Source: Litchfieldia stipae
GTDB lineage: Bacteria; Bacillota; Bacilli; Bacillales; Bacillaceae_L
Reading direction: 5' to 3'
Length of the DNA: 64,000 nt
Assembly: GCF_014837155.1 (NCBI RefSeq)
Contig: NZ_JACYHA010000006.1
Span: forward strand, 124,001 to 188,000
Part shown: piece by piece, positions 55,336 through 64,000 of the stretch
Layout: each line of letters begins with the position of its first letter
Numbering within the stretch: the first letter of the stretch is position 1
Notes under the pieces: model-generated
Databases searched by the model: none
Seen by the model: only the letters and a program-made list of their open reading frames with translations
Told to the model about the DNA's origin: nothing
Made by a program: the position numbers and the translations under genes

Positions 55336-57531
55336 TTAACTCATCACACGTCGAACGGAATAGATATCTGGTATTTGTTTAATTCGTTCAACTACTTTTT
55401 GTAAATGACTAATATTTTGAATTGAAATGGCCATATTGATCGTTGCCATTTTGTTACGATCTGACTTTCCAGATACAGAAGAAATGTTCGTCTTCGCTTC
55501 GTTTACTGCTTGTAATACTTCATTTAGAAGGCCTCTGCGATCATATCCATTGATTTCTATCTCAACATTGTACTCTCTACGGTCATTCGCGCTACTCTCC
55601 CACTCAACAGGGATTAGACGTTGCTTAGCATCCGATGTATGGACATTCGGACAATCACTACGATGAACTGAGACTCCTCTACCCTTTGTGATAAATCCTA
55701 CGATATCATCACCAGGTACTGGATTACAGCATTTCGATAATCTGATTAATAGGTTATCAATTCCTTGTACTTGAACACCAGATTCACGCTTCTTGCTTGT
55801 CCCAAATTGTTTAAGTTCAGAAACAGCTTCTGTCACATTCTTATCCTGTTCTTGATCGCGCTTTTTACGCCACTTCTCAGTTAAGCGAGTAGCAATTTGG
55901 GCAGCTGTGATTCCATTATAGCCAACTGCAGCATACATATCTTCTTCATTGGAAAAATTGAATTTTTCAGCGACTCGTTTTAGATTTTCAGGTGTTAGAA
56001 CCTCTTTTACATCAAATTCAAGATTCTTAACCTCTTTTTCAACAAGCTCTTTCCCTTTTTCAAGGTTCTCTTCACGACGCTGCTTCTTAAAGAACTGTCG
56101 AATCTTATTTTTCGCTTGAGATGTTTGTGCGAGCTTTAACCAATCCTGACTAGGTCCATAAGAGTGCTTTGAAGTTAAAATCTCAATAATGTCACCTGTT
56201 TTTAATTGATAGTCTAAGGTGACCATTTTACCATTAATCTTTGCACCAATCGTCTTATTCCCAATTTCGGAATGAATGCGATATGCAAAATCAATTGGGA
56301 CAGAGCCTGAAGGCAATTCTATGACATCACCCTTTGGTGTGAAAATAAACACCATATCAGAAAATAAATCAATTTTCAAAGATTCCATAAATTCTTCGGC
56401 ATCACTTGCATCATTTTGCCATTCTAGAATTTCACGGAACCATGAAAGCTTATCTTCAAATGAAGATGATTCGTCAACTGTTTTTCCTTCTTTGTAAGCC
56501 CAATGTGCAGCGATTCCAAACTCAGCAATTTGATGCATTTCTGTTGTTCTAATTTGAACTTCAAGTGGGTCACCAGTTGGACCAATTACTGTCGTATGAA
56601 GTGATTGATACATATTTGGCTTTGGCATAGCAATATAATCTTTGAAACGTCCTGGCATCGGCTTCCAGCATGTGTGGATAATTCCTAATACCGCATAACA
56701 ATCTTTAATGCTTCCTACAATAATACGAACAGCTAATAAATCATAGATTTCATTAAATTGTTTATTTTGTAGGACCATTTTACGATAGATACTGTAAATA
56801 TGCTTCGGACGACCATTAATTTCAGCCCTAATAGAGACCTCGCCTACGCGCGATTTCACTTCATTAATGACATCAGCCAAATATTGTTCGCGTTCAGCAC
56901 GTTTTTTCTTCATTAAATTCACTATACGATAATATTGTTGAGGATTTAAATAACGTAGAGCCGTATCTTCAAGCTCCCATTTGATGGTAGAAATCCCTAA
57001 TCGATGAGCCAGTGGAGCAAATATTTCAAGAGTTTCATTTGAAATTCTACGTTGCTTTTCTTGAGGTAAATGCTTAAGAGTTCTCATATTATGCAAGCGA
57101 TCGGCTAGCTTAATCAAAATCACTCGGATATCCTGGGCCATGGCAACAAACATTTTTCGGTGATTTTCTGCTTGTTGTTCCTCTTGAGATTTATATTTAA
57201 TCTTCCCAAGCTTTGTTACACCATCAACAAGCATTGCAACTTCTTCGTTAAACGCTTCCTTCATTTGAATGAGCGTTACATCTGTATCCTCTACTACGTC
57301 ATGCAAAAAACCTGCCGCAATCGTAGATGGATCCATTTCCAAATCCACAAGTATTCCTGCGACCTGGATTGGGTGAATAATATAAGGCTCACCTGATTTT
57401 CGGTATTGTTCACGGTGAGCGTCTTCTGCAAACTTATACGCTTTTTCAACAAACTCTATATCCTTATCAGGCAAATACGTCTTTGCCTTCTCAATGACCT
57501 GCTCAGCAGTCAATACCTGTTCATTTGCCAT
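55336..57531 (-). CDS. relA: Bifunctional (p)ppGpp synthetase/hydrolase Rel
   Basis: A 731-residue stringent-response enzyme. It has the HD hydrolase domain ([15 protein letters not shown] and [10 protein letters not shown]), the synthetase domain ([26 protein letters not shown]), the TGS domain ([20 protein letters not shown]), a zinc-finger region ([16 protein letters not shown]) and a C-terminal ACT domain. Both activities look intact, as in the single long Rel of Firmicutes. It makes the alarmone when ribosomes meet uncharged tRNA. Confidence 0.96.
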   Translation of the reverse strand: MANEQVLTAEQVIEKAKTYLPDKDIEFVEKAYKFAEDAHREQYRKSGEPYIIHPIQVAGILVDLEMDPSTIAAGFLHDVVEDTDVTLIQMKEAFNEEVAMLVDGVTKLGKIKYKSQEEQQAENHRKMFVAMAQDIRVILIKLADRLHNMRTLKHLPQEKQRRISNETLEIFAPLAHRLGISTIKWELEDTALRYLNPQQYYRIVNLMKKKRAEREQYLADVINEVKSRVGEVSIRAEINGRPKHIYSIYRKMVLQNKQFNEIYDLLAVRIIVGSIKDCYAVLGIIHTCWKPMPGRFKDYIAMPKPNMYQSLHTTVIGPTGDPLEVQIRTTEMHQIAEFGIAAHWAYKEGKTVDESSSFEDKLSWFREILEWQNDASDAEEFMESLKIDLFSDMVFIFTPKGDVIELPSGSVPIDFAYRIHSEIGNKTIGAKINGKMVTLDYQLKTGDIIEILTSKHSYGPSQDWLKLAQTSQAKNKIRQFFKKQRREENLEKGKELVEKEVKNLEFDVKEVLTPENLKRVAEKFNFSNEEDMYAAVGYNGITAAQIATRLTEKWRKKRDQEQDKNVTEAVSELKQFGTSKKRESGVQVQGIDNLLIRLSKCCNPVPGDDIVGFITKGRGVSVHRSDCPNVHTSDAKQRLIPVEWESSANDRREYNVEIEINGYDRRGLLNEVLQAVNEAKTNISSVSGKSDRNKMATINMAISIQNISHLQKVVERIKQIPDIYSVRRVMS

Positions 57532-57737
57532 GAAATCACCTTTTTGTATAAAACTTAGTATAAAATTAAAATAATTATTGTTTCTATTATCATGAAAATA
57601 CCCGAATATGTAAAGGGAAATTGACTGAAAAATTCTTCCTTCTCTATTATTTCGAAGATTGATGATAAATAGACGTCATTTAAAAGTGATAAATTCGAAA
57701 AAGAGCACTCATTTCGAGCGCCCATTATCTCTATTTT

Positions 57738-58250
57738 TTAATATTGCATTAATGTTAATACATCATATCCATCTAATTTACTTCTACCATCAAGGTAAGT
57801 AAGTTCAATGATAAATGCAATTCCTGCAACAATTCCGCCTAGTTCCTCTACTAATTTGATCGTCGCTTCAATTGTACCACCAGTAGCCAATAAATCATCT
57901 GTAATTAATACACGTTGACCAGGCTTAATCGCATCCTTATGAAGAGTTAAAATATCTTTTCCATACTCAAGACCATATTGTTGTTTGATTACCTCACGTG
58001 GTAATTTCCCTTCCTTACGTACAGGAGCAAATCCAACACCGTGAGAATACGCAACTGGACATCCAATGATAAAGCCTCTAGCTTCTGGTCCTACCACAAG
58101 GTCGATGTCTCTTTCTCTTGCATATTTAACAATTTGGTCTGTCGCATATTTATATGCTTCTCCATCATTCATTAAAGGAGTAATATCCTTAAATAGAATC
58201 CCTTCCTTTGGGTAATCTGGTACAATTGTGACATAATTCTTTAGATCCAT
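57738..58250 (-). CDS. apt: Adenine phosphoribosyltransferase
   Basis: A 170-residue purine-salvage enzyme that makes AMP from adenine and PRPP. The PRPP-binding motif [13 protein letters not shown] and the start [16 protein letters not shown] are typical. Its ATG is directly adjacent to the recJ stop. Length is standard. Confidence 0.96.
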   Translation of the reverse strand: MDLKNYVTIVPDYPKEGILFKDITPLMNDGEAYKYATDQIVKYARERDIDLVVGPEARGFIIGCPVAYSHGVGFAPVRKEGKLPREVIKQQYGLEYGKDILTLHKDAIKPGQRVLITDDLLATGGTIEATIKLVEELGGIVAGIAFIIELTYLDGRSKLDGYDVLTLMQY

Positions 58251-60611
58251 TTACTTCATTGCCTCCTCAAATTTAAGCGAACCATTATTAATAGAATCAA
58301 ACCATTGCTTTAATTGCTGATAAGATGAATACAAAAATTTATTTTCTATTTCAATTTGTTGTTGTTTTAATTGGTATGTTTTCGATTCAGTCAAATCTCG
58401 TTTCTTGCCTTGATTTGATAATGTGATGATTCCCTTGTCTATCTTAACAAATTCTAATTCAAAAAACACCTCTAAGATGAAATCAATCGTTTCTTTCGAC
58501 CAACCTTTATGTTTGGCGAGGTCTAAACCATATCGATTCATATCAAATGTTCCACGTTTAGCTAAAAATCCATACAACCATTTGAAGTGCTCTCTTGTTG
58601 GGATCGTACTAAAGAAATGATTCCCATTGCTACTAAAAAGTGTATAAATTCTACTTGGTAAGACAGGCTCTAACAATGTCCTTAACACTGTCTCATCCCG
58701 TGGTAAATCTAATAGACAGATAAATAAATCTTCACAAGTAAAATCGCGAGCCTGTTCAAGATCATTTATCACTATTATTTCATCTTTATAGTCATGATAC
58801 ACAGAACTTGAGAAGATTTCCTCACTAAATGCAATTAACCTTCGTTTTTCCTTAGATACTTTAAGTATCGTATCCTTCACTTTATTATTCCCACGCATAT
58901 CAAATAGCTGCCAATGTGAAATAGCTAAATCATGTAACATGATTTGTGGTTTTCGGAAATTATTCCATTCATTAATAGAGAGCTCACCAATGACTGATAT
59001 TTGGGCCCCAGGAGATACATGATCATATGCTTCACCAAGGCCAAAACCAATACTATCAAGAGCAAATCCATTCTCTTCAAACGTCATTTTCAAATGATTT
59101 TGGTCAGAACCTATCTTTCTAATTCCCTGAATGGAAACATCCTTTATCCTTACTCTTGGTTTTGGATTATTCATTCCAAATGGAGCTAGTAGATTCATCT
59201 CTGCAATTGTTTCAATTGAAATATCTGAAAGCTGACAATCGACATCAATTTTTGTCACAGGGATAAAATCCTGCTCTGTTAATTGCTCGTTAGCAAGTTC
59301 ATTTAATCGATCTCGTAATTCATCAACATTCTCAAGCGCGAGTGTCATACCTGCAGCCATAGGATGTCCCCCAAAATGAGGAAGGATGTCCCTACATAAA
59401 GATAGATTTTCATAAAGATTAAAGCCCTCTATACTTCTAGCAGAGCCTTTAGCTGTTCCTTTTTCCGTGTCAATGCTAAGGACAATCGTTGGACGATAAA
59501 AGCGATCTACAAGTCTTGATGCAACAATCCCAACAACACCTGCATTCCAGCCTTCTTTAGCAATCACTAAAACACCATTTTCAGCCGGTGGAAAATGCGT
59601 TTCCACTTCCTCAATGGCTGCCTTTGTCATCTCATTGACAAGCTGCTGACGTTGTTTATTATATGCATCCACTTCTTCAGCCAATTCTCTAGCTTCTTCA
59701 AGATCCGTTGTCATCAATAAATGTACAGCAGGGTCTGCTGAGTCCAATCGACCTACTGCATTAATTCTCGGGCCAATGGCAAAGCCAATCGTCTCTTCAT
59801 TCACATCACTTTGTTCCGTTCCACATACTTTAAGAAGAGCCTTAATACCTGGTCGATTCGATTTACCTAATGCGATGATACCCTTCTTAGCTAATAATCT
59901 ATTTTCCCCATGTAACGGTACAAGATCTGCTATTGTTCCGATAGCTGCTATTTCTAGCAATTCTTCTGGAACTCTCCCTAGCAACGCATGTGCTACTTTA
60001 AAAGCAACACCCACTCCAGCAAGTTCTTTAAATGGATAAGAGCATGTAGGTTTCTTTGGATGAATAATAGAGAATGCATTCGGTAATTCTGGTCCTGGTT
60101 CATGATGATCTGTAATGATCAGATCCATCCCTAGATCCTTAGCTACCTGTGCTTCATGAAGAGCAGATATCCCAGTATCAACCGTAATAATTAATCCATA
60201 TCCACTGTTATAGGCCCAGCGGAAGGCCGCCTCATTCGGTCCGTATCCTTCTGTGAAGCGATTTGGAATATAAAAATCAACATCAGCTCCACACTCTCTC
60301 AATGCCGTTAATAAGACTGTTGTACTACTTACACCATCAGCGTCATAATCCCCAAAAATAAGGATTTTTTCTTGTTTTTTAATTGCATTTTGGATTCTTT
60401 CTATTGTTATATCCATTTCATCTAATAAAAATGGATCATGAAAATCGGAGTTCTCAATAAATAAAAAATCTCGTGCATCATCAACCGTTTTTATGCCACG
60501 GTTTACGAGCAACGATGCAACAAGAGGTGCAATATTTAATTCAGATGATAGTTCCTTCACAATTTCTTCTTCAACACGATTTACGTCCCAACGTGTTTTC
60601 GACTTTAACAT
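58251..60611 (-). CDS. recJ: Single-strand-specific exonuclease RecJ
   Basis: About 786 residues. The DHH phosphoesterase motifs are FGDYDADGVSST, TVDTGIS and ITDHHEPG, followed by the DHHA1 part (AIGPRINAVGRL, FGGHPMAAGMTL) and OB-fold and Firmicute-type C-terminal domains. It digests 5' single-stranded ends during recombination and repair. The frame is open to 60,662, but ATG 60,611 (MLKSKTRWD) has GAGGGGTG just before it and matches family starts. Confidence 0.95.
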   Translation of the reverse strand: MLKSKTRWDVNRVEEEIVKELSSELNIAPLVASLLVNRGIKTVDDARDFLFIENSDFHDPFLLDEMDITIERIQNAIKKQEKILIFGDYDADGVSSTTVLLTALRECGADVDFYIPNRFTEGYGPNEAAFRWAYNSGYGLIITVDTGISALHEAQVAKDLGMDLIITDHHEPGPELPNAFSIIHPKKPTCSYPFKELAGVGVAFKVAHALLGRVPEELLEIAAIGTIADLVPLHGENRLLAKKGIIALGKSNRPGIKALLKVCGTEQSDVNEETIGFAIGPRINAVGRLDSADPAVHLLMTTDLEEARELAEEVDAYNKQRQQLVNEMTKAAIEEVETHFPPAENGVLVIAKEGWNAGVVGIVASRLVDRFYRPTIVLSIDTEKGTAKGSARSIEGFNLYENLSLCRDILPHFGGHPMAAGMTLALENVDELRDRLNELANEQLTEQDFIPVTKIDVDCQLSDISIETIAEMNLLAPFGMNNPKPRVRIKDVSIQGIRKIGSDQNHLKMTFEENGFALDSIGFGLGEAYDHVSPGAQISVIGELSINEWNNFRKPQIMLHDLAISHWQLFDMRGNNKVKDTILKVSKEKRRLIAFSEEIFSSSVYHDYKDEIIVINDLEQARDFTCEDLFICLLDLPRDETVLRTLLEPVLPSRIYTLFSSNGNHFFSTIPTREHFKWLYGFLAKRGTFDMNRYGLDLAKHKGWSKETIDFILEVFFELEFVKIDKGIITLSNQGKKRDLTESKTYQLKQQQIEIENKFLYSSYQQLKQWFDSINNGSLKFEEAMK

Positions 60612-60689
60612 TCGCTCACCCCTCAACCATCCTATTATACAAAAGGTCGGGAGGGGTTTCAATTGAATCAGTTTATTTCCAGCATTACT

Positions 60690-61001
60690 CTAGTGATCAG
60701 CTTGATCGTTTTTTTCGATTTCCTCAGATTCTTGTATACTATTTATACCCTCATCTTTAAGTAGCTGATTTTCTTTTTCTAGTTGTTTAACCCTTCTTAA
60801 CAACCGATAATAGCGAAATAATCCCACTGAGGCAACAATCATACCTCCCATTAGGACTGAGGTTAAAATCACTAAGATCAATGGCCAATTGGCTGTTCCA
60901 AATAAATAATTCACTTCCACAGAATCCACATTAATGACTGCAAATACCGCAACGATAAGAGCGAATAAGAACGCTAATATCAAACTCCATTGTCCCTTCA
61001 C
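60690..61001 (-). CDS. LapA-domain membrane protein
   Basis: A 103-residue protein with two membrane helices (about 7-25 and 40-64) in the LapA/DUF1049 pattern (FAVINVDSVEVNYLFGTANWPLILVI) and a C-terminal coiled coil (RRVKQLEKENQLLKDEG). It starts 2 bp after the cation-efflux gene stop. LapA proteins are tied to lipopolysaccharide assembly in Gram-negatives; the role in Bacillus is unknown. Confidence 0.85.
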   Translation of the reverse strand: MKGQWSLILAFLFALIVAVFAVINVDSVEVNYLFGTANWPLILVILTSVLMGGMIVASVGLFRYYRLLRRVKQLEKENQLLKDEGINSIQESEEIEKNDQADH

Positions 61002-61003
61002 AG

Positions 61004-61921
61004 TTAATCAACTCCTTGACTACTATCATCATCTTCTTCCGAGTAGGGATTAATATGAATAAATACGTCATGTACGTTATCAACCTGTAATAGCTTTTCC
61101 TTGACCCTTTTTCCGATCTTATGCCCTTGTTCAACAGTGATATAAGGATCAACAGAGATCTTTAAATCAACGATTACATAATGACCGTGTTCTCTTGCAT
61201 GTAATGCATTTATTTTTTTCACTTCTGGAAATGTTAACACTGCTTTTCTCATTTCCTCTGTATCTTCCTCATGTAACACATGATCTAATGTCGTATGTAT
61301 CGACTCTTTCCCGAGCTTATAAGCTGTTCTTAAGATGAGAATGGATACAAAAAGTCCTGCCACTGGATCCCCATAAACAAGCCATGGTGCCCCTATTTGT
61401 TCTCCAAAAATAGCTCCTACAATCCCAATGAGGGCGGCGATAGACGAATAGACGTCTGAGCGATGCTCGTAGGCATTGACAATAACTGCATCACTATTAA
61501 TCCTTTTTCCTAGCTTAAATTTATATCTAAACATCGCTTCTTTTACAACAATTGATAACACAACTGCGTAAATGGCAAAAGCTTTCGGTGCTTCTATCGG
61601 TTGAAAAAAGGATTCAATTGATGACTTTCCAATTTCGATTCCAACTAAAAAGAGCAAAACAGCGACAATAATTGCAGCAATCGATTCTGCTTTTCCATGA
61701 CCATATGGATGGTCACGATCTGGTGGCTGCTTCGCAGCACGGACCCCGATGTAGACTGCAAATGAACCTGCAACATCAGAAGCAGAGTGAACCGCGTCTG
61801 CCACTAGCGCTTTACTTCCTGACATCACTCCGACTACATACTTAATAATGGCTAACACAATATTACCTACTACGCCAAGCATGGCGGCAAATTCCGCTTG
61901 TTTAAAACGATCTTTTTCCAC
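61004..61921 (-). CDS. Cation diffusion facilitator family transporter
   Basis: A 305-residue CDF protein with six membrane helices. The metal-site motifs are SKALVADAVHSASD in helix 2 and YEHRSDVYSS in helix 5; the loop HPYGHGKAES is also typical. The C-terminal cytosolic domain (ALHAREHGHYVIVDLKISVD) has a ferredoxin-like fold. The HxxxD-type sites suggest export of Fe, Mn or Zn; specificity is not readable. Confidence 0.9.
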   Translation of the reverse strand: MEKDRFKQAEFAAMLGVVGNIVLAIIKYVVGVMSGSKALVADAVHSASDVAGSFAVYIGVRAAKQPPDRDHPYGHGKAESIAAIIVAVLLFLVGIEIGKSSIESFFQPIEAPKAFAIYAVVLSIVVKEAMFRYKFKLGKRINSDAVIVNAYEHRSDVYSSIAALIGIVGAIFGEQIGAPWLVYGDPVAGLFVSILILRTAYKLGKESIHTTLDHVLHEEDTEEMRKAVLTFPEVKKINALHAREHGHYVIVDLKISVDPYITVEQGHKIGKRVKEKLLQVDNVHDVFIHINPYSEEDDDSSQGVD

Positions 61922-62067
61922 TTACAACCTTCCTTCCCTGTTAAAAAGAGTTCCCTTTTTAGAACACTTTTATAGCACGCTTTTTCATCTCTTTTCATCC
62001 CATCTGATTATTGTAACCAAAAATAGCATGCAGAAACAACGATCGATAAAATCTTCTTCCATGGAAA

Positions 62068-62094
62068 AAACCGTGGTTAATACCACGGTTAGGA
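62068..62094 (-). terminator. Terminator after secDF
   Basis: AACCGTGGT and ACCACGGTT arms around TAAT form a tight hairpin just after the secDF stop at 62,102, with TTTTTTCC following on the minus strand. Confidence 0.75.
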
Positions 62095-62101
62095 GATAAT
62101 C

Positions 62102-64000
62102 TTACACTTCTGGCTCTACTTCTGTCTCATCTGATTTTCTTAGTTGACCTTTTCCTAGCTGCTTACTTTTCCATACTAGCCATATTTGCGAAGCAATGAA
62201 TAATGACGAGTAAGTTCCAGAAATAAGACCCATCAATAATGCAAAGGAGAAGTTACGAATAGATTCACTTCCAAAAATCAACAATGCTACAACCGTAATT
62301 ACAACGGTTAACACAGTATAAATGGATCGTGTAAATGTTTGTCTTAGTCCTTTATTGACGATTTCAGCAAGGTCATCAAATGTTTTGACTTTCTTCTTTT
62401 TGTATAATTCACGAATACGGTCAAAGGTGACAATTGTATCATTAATCGAATACCCCACTATCGTTAATACAGCAGCAATAAAGGTGATATCGACCTCAAA
62501 TCGGAAGATGCTAAACATAATAATAATAAAGAATGCATCATGTAATAATGCAACAATTGCTGAAACAGCCATTGCCATTTCAAATCTAATCGTTACATAA
62601 ATGATAATTCCTACAGCTGCAATGAGCACTGAAATAAAGGCATTTCGCGCAAGTTCTTTTCCAACTGTCGGTGATACGGTACTTATACTCGGCTCAGTAC
62701 CATACAACTCAGTAAAATGCTCTTTCACTTCTGCAATTTGTTGTTGTGAAAGTACACCCACTAATCTGGCTACACCAATTTCCTTATTGTTTCCAGAAAG
62801 GATTACTTCACTTGGTTCTATGTCTAGCTTCTCAAGCTCATCTCTAACTTCACTGCTTGTTAAAGGCTGATTAGCAAGCACTTCAATTCTAGTCCCGCTA
62901 TCAAAATCAATGCCAAGGTTGAGCTTTAAAGTTAATAATAACCCTACACCAACTACACCTAGAATGGCAGAAAACAGGAAGAATTTCTTACGATGTTTAA
63001 CAAAGTCGACCTTATCAAATCTTGTTGGGACTTCTGTGTCATCATCAACATCTGCAATATTGGCTACTTCTGATTTCTTCACTCCAAATAAGCCTAAGCG
63101 CTTGTCTGTGAAGCGGCTATTAACAATAAGACCAAGCAATAAGCGAGTACCGTATACTGCAGTGATAAAACTCACAAGGATACTAATAATTAGCATCGTC
63201 GCAAACCCTTTTACAGAGCTTGTCCCAAACATAAATAATACAGCAGCTGCTAACAAAGTTGTTATATTTGCATCCAAAATAGTCGATAAAGAACGTCTAT
63301 TTCCTGATCTGAATGCTGACATCGCTGTCTTTCCTAGCTTCAGTTCTTCTTTTATTCGTTCATAAGTAATGATGTTGGCATCTACTGCCATTCCGACCCC
63401 GAGGATCAATGCGGCAATCCCTGGTAACGTTAATACACCATTCATCCAATCAAAGACGAGTAATATTAAGTAAATATAGACACTTAGTGTAACAACAGCT
63501 ATTGCTCCTGGTAATCGATATGAGAAAAGCATAAACAAAAATACGATTAGGATCCCAATGATACCAGCAAACACCGTTTTATCAAGTGCTTGTTCACCGA
63601 ATTTTGCTCCAACAGATGTTGAATACATCTCTTCAAGCTCCACTGGGAGTGAGCCTGCATTTAGAAGTGCAGCTAGCTCTTGCGCTTCCTTAATTGTGAA
63701 GTTCCCTTGAATTTGTACATCTGTTTCATTAAGAATATTACTTACAGCTGGTGCTGATAAATATTTTGGATTTGGTTTTGCTGCTTCTGCTTGGAAGGAG
63801 TCAACCCCTTCCTCAAAATCCAACCAAACAACAAGTAGGTTTTCACCTGCACCCATATTCAACACTTGCTCTGTTACAGATCTGAATTTGTCTGCACTTT
63901 TTAACTTAATTCCAACGGCTGGTCGATTTTCTCCATCAAAGCTTTGAGATGATCCACCTTCTACAAGATCTGTTCCATCTAATAGAACCTGATCATTCAC
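62102..64000 (-). CDS. secDF: Protein-export membrane protein SecDF, partial (5' end outside)
   Basis: 632 residues are visible; the N-terminal part is beyond the window, and Bacillus SecDF is about 740. The SecD half ends with a periplasmic domain and six helices (GVGMAVDANIITYERIKEEL), and the SecF half has VGYSINDTIVTFDRIRELYKK. The fusion of SecD and SecF in one chain is typical of Bacillus. It uses the proton gradient to help complete Sec-dependent export. Confidence 0.95.
   Translation of the reverse strand: MNDQVLLDGTDLVEGGSSQSFDGENRPAVGIKLKSADKFRSVTEQVLNMGAGENLLVVWLDFEEGVDSFQAEAAKPNPKYLSAPAVSNILNETDVQIQGNFTIKEAQELAALLNAGSLPVELEEMYSTSVGAKFGEQALDKTVFAGIIGILIVFLFMLFSYRLPGAIAVVTLSVYIYLILLVFDWMNGVLTLPGIAALILGVGMAVDANIITYERIKEELKLGKTAMSAFRSGNRRSLSTILDANITTLLAAAVLFMFGTSSVKGFATMLIISILVSFITAVYGTRLLLGLIVNSRFTDKRLGLFGVKKSEVANIADVDDDTEVPTRFDKVDFVKHRKKFFLFSAILGVVGVGLLLTLKLNLGIDFDSGTRIEVLANQPLTSSEVRDELEKLDIEPSEVILSGNNKEIGVARLVGVLSQQQIAEVKEHFTELYGTEPSISTVSPTVGKELARNAFISVLIAAVGIIIYVTIRFEMAMAVSAIVALLHDAFFIIIMFSIFRFEVDITFIAAVLTIVGYSINDTIVTFDRIRELYKKKKVKTFDDLAEIVNKGLRQTFTRSIYTVLTVVITVVALLIFGSESIRNFSFALLMGLISGTYSSLFIASQIWLVWKSKQLGKGQLRKSDETEVEPEV

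Noticed and set aside
1-64000. CRISPR arrays and tRNA or rRNA genes
   Set aside because: No regularly spaced direct repeats of 25-40 bp and no tRNA-like or rRNA sequences were noticed on either strand by reading; weak or degenerate cases could be missed.

Overview
The window is low-GC DNA from a spore-forming member of the Bacillaceae. The right-hand part (about 44.5-64 kb) keeps the gene order of the Bacillus subtilis secDF-recJ-apt-relA-dtd-yrvJ-hisS-aspS-6S RNA-yrvM-rarA neighbourhood, with a T-box leader upstream of hisS-aspS and an RsfA-type prespore regulator. No species is assigned.

From base 1 to about 44,535 the window is the inside of a large accessory element that has cut the host rarA gene. 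Only the last 113 codons of host rarA remain (44,538-44,879). Beside this junction lies a minus-strand operon with three large tyrosine recombinases and a small fourth gene, an arrangement like the Tn554 TnpA/TnpB/TnpC cassette but with bigger proteins. The left end of the element and the 5' half of host rarA are outside the window. The element carries its own complete rarA-like gene (15,324-16,637). Its codons across the insertion point are all different from those of the host gene, although the protein sequence is the same.

Cargo, left to right. (1) A copper and envelope-stress region (0-14.7 kb): VTT membrane protein, sensor kinase, Met/His-rich small proteins, CsoR-CopZ-CopA with three CsoR boxes, response regulator, lipoproteins, DsbD/CcdA-like protein, Cys-rich Csp-type copper store, and YdhK. 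Six promoters share 11-bp-phased direct repeats that look like sites for the encoded response regulator. (2) A defence block (16.8-26.2 kb): a complete type I restriction-modification system followed by a three-gene set (unknown protein, ClpB-like AAA+ ATPase, SIR2-like effector). (3) A 5.27-kb transposon with 27-bp inverted repeats and a target duplication (26,952-32,224). It carries cadC-cadA and a degraded zinc-ribbon transposase, and sits in the loop of a terminator-like hairpin. (4) A second defence block (32.3-35.8 kb): a GmrSD-like type IV restriction enzyme, a divergent XRE regulator with two palindromic operator candidates, a MazF-like toxin and an orphan DNA methyltransferase. (5) The recombinase operon (36.2-44.1 kb).

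After the junction come an ABC exporter pair, RsfA, TcdA, 6S RNA, AspS, HisS, the T-box leader, two MITE-like repeats, an SH3/amidase cell-wall hydrolase, Dtd, RelA, Apt, RecJ, a LapA-domain protein, a cation-efflux protein and the 3' part of secDF. The element therefore combines metal resistance, phage defence and its own integration machinery, and may repair the host gene that it breaks.
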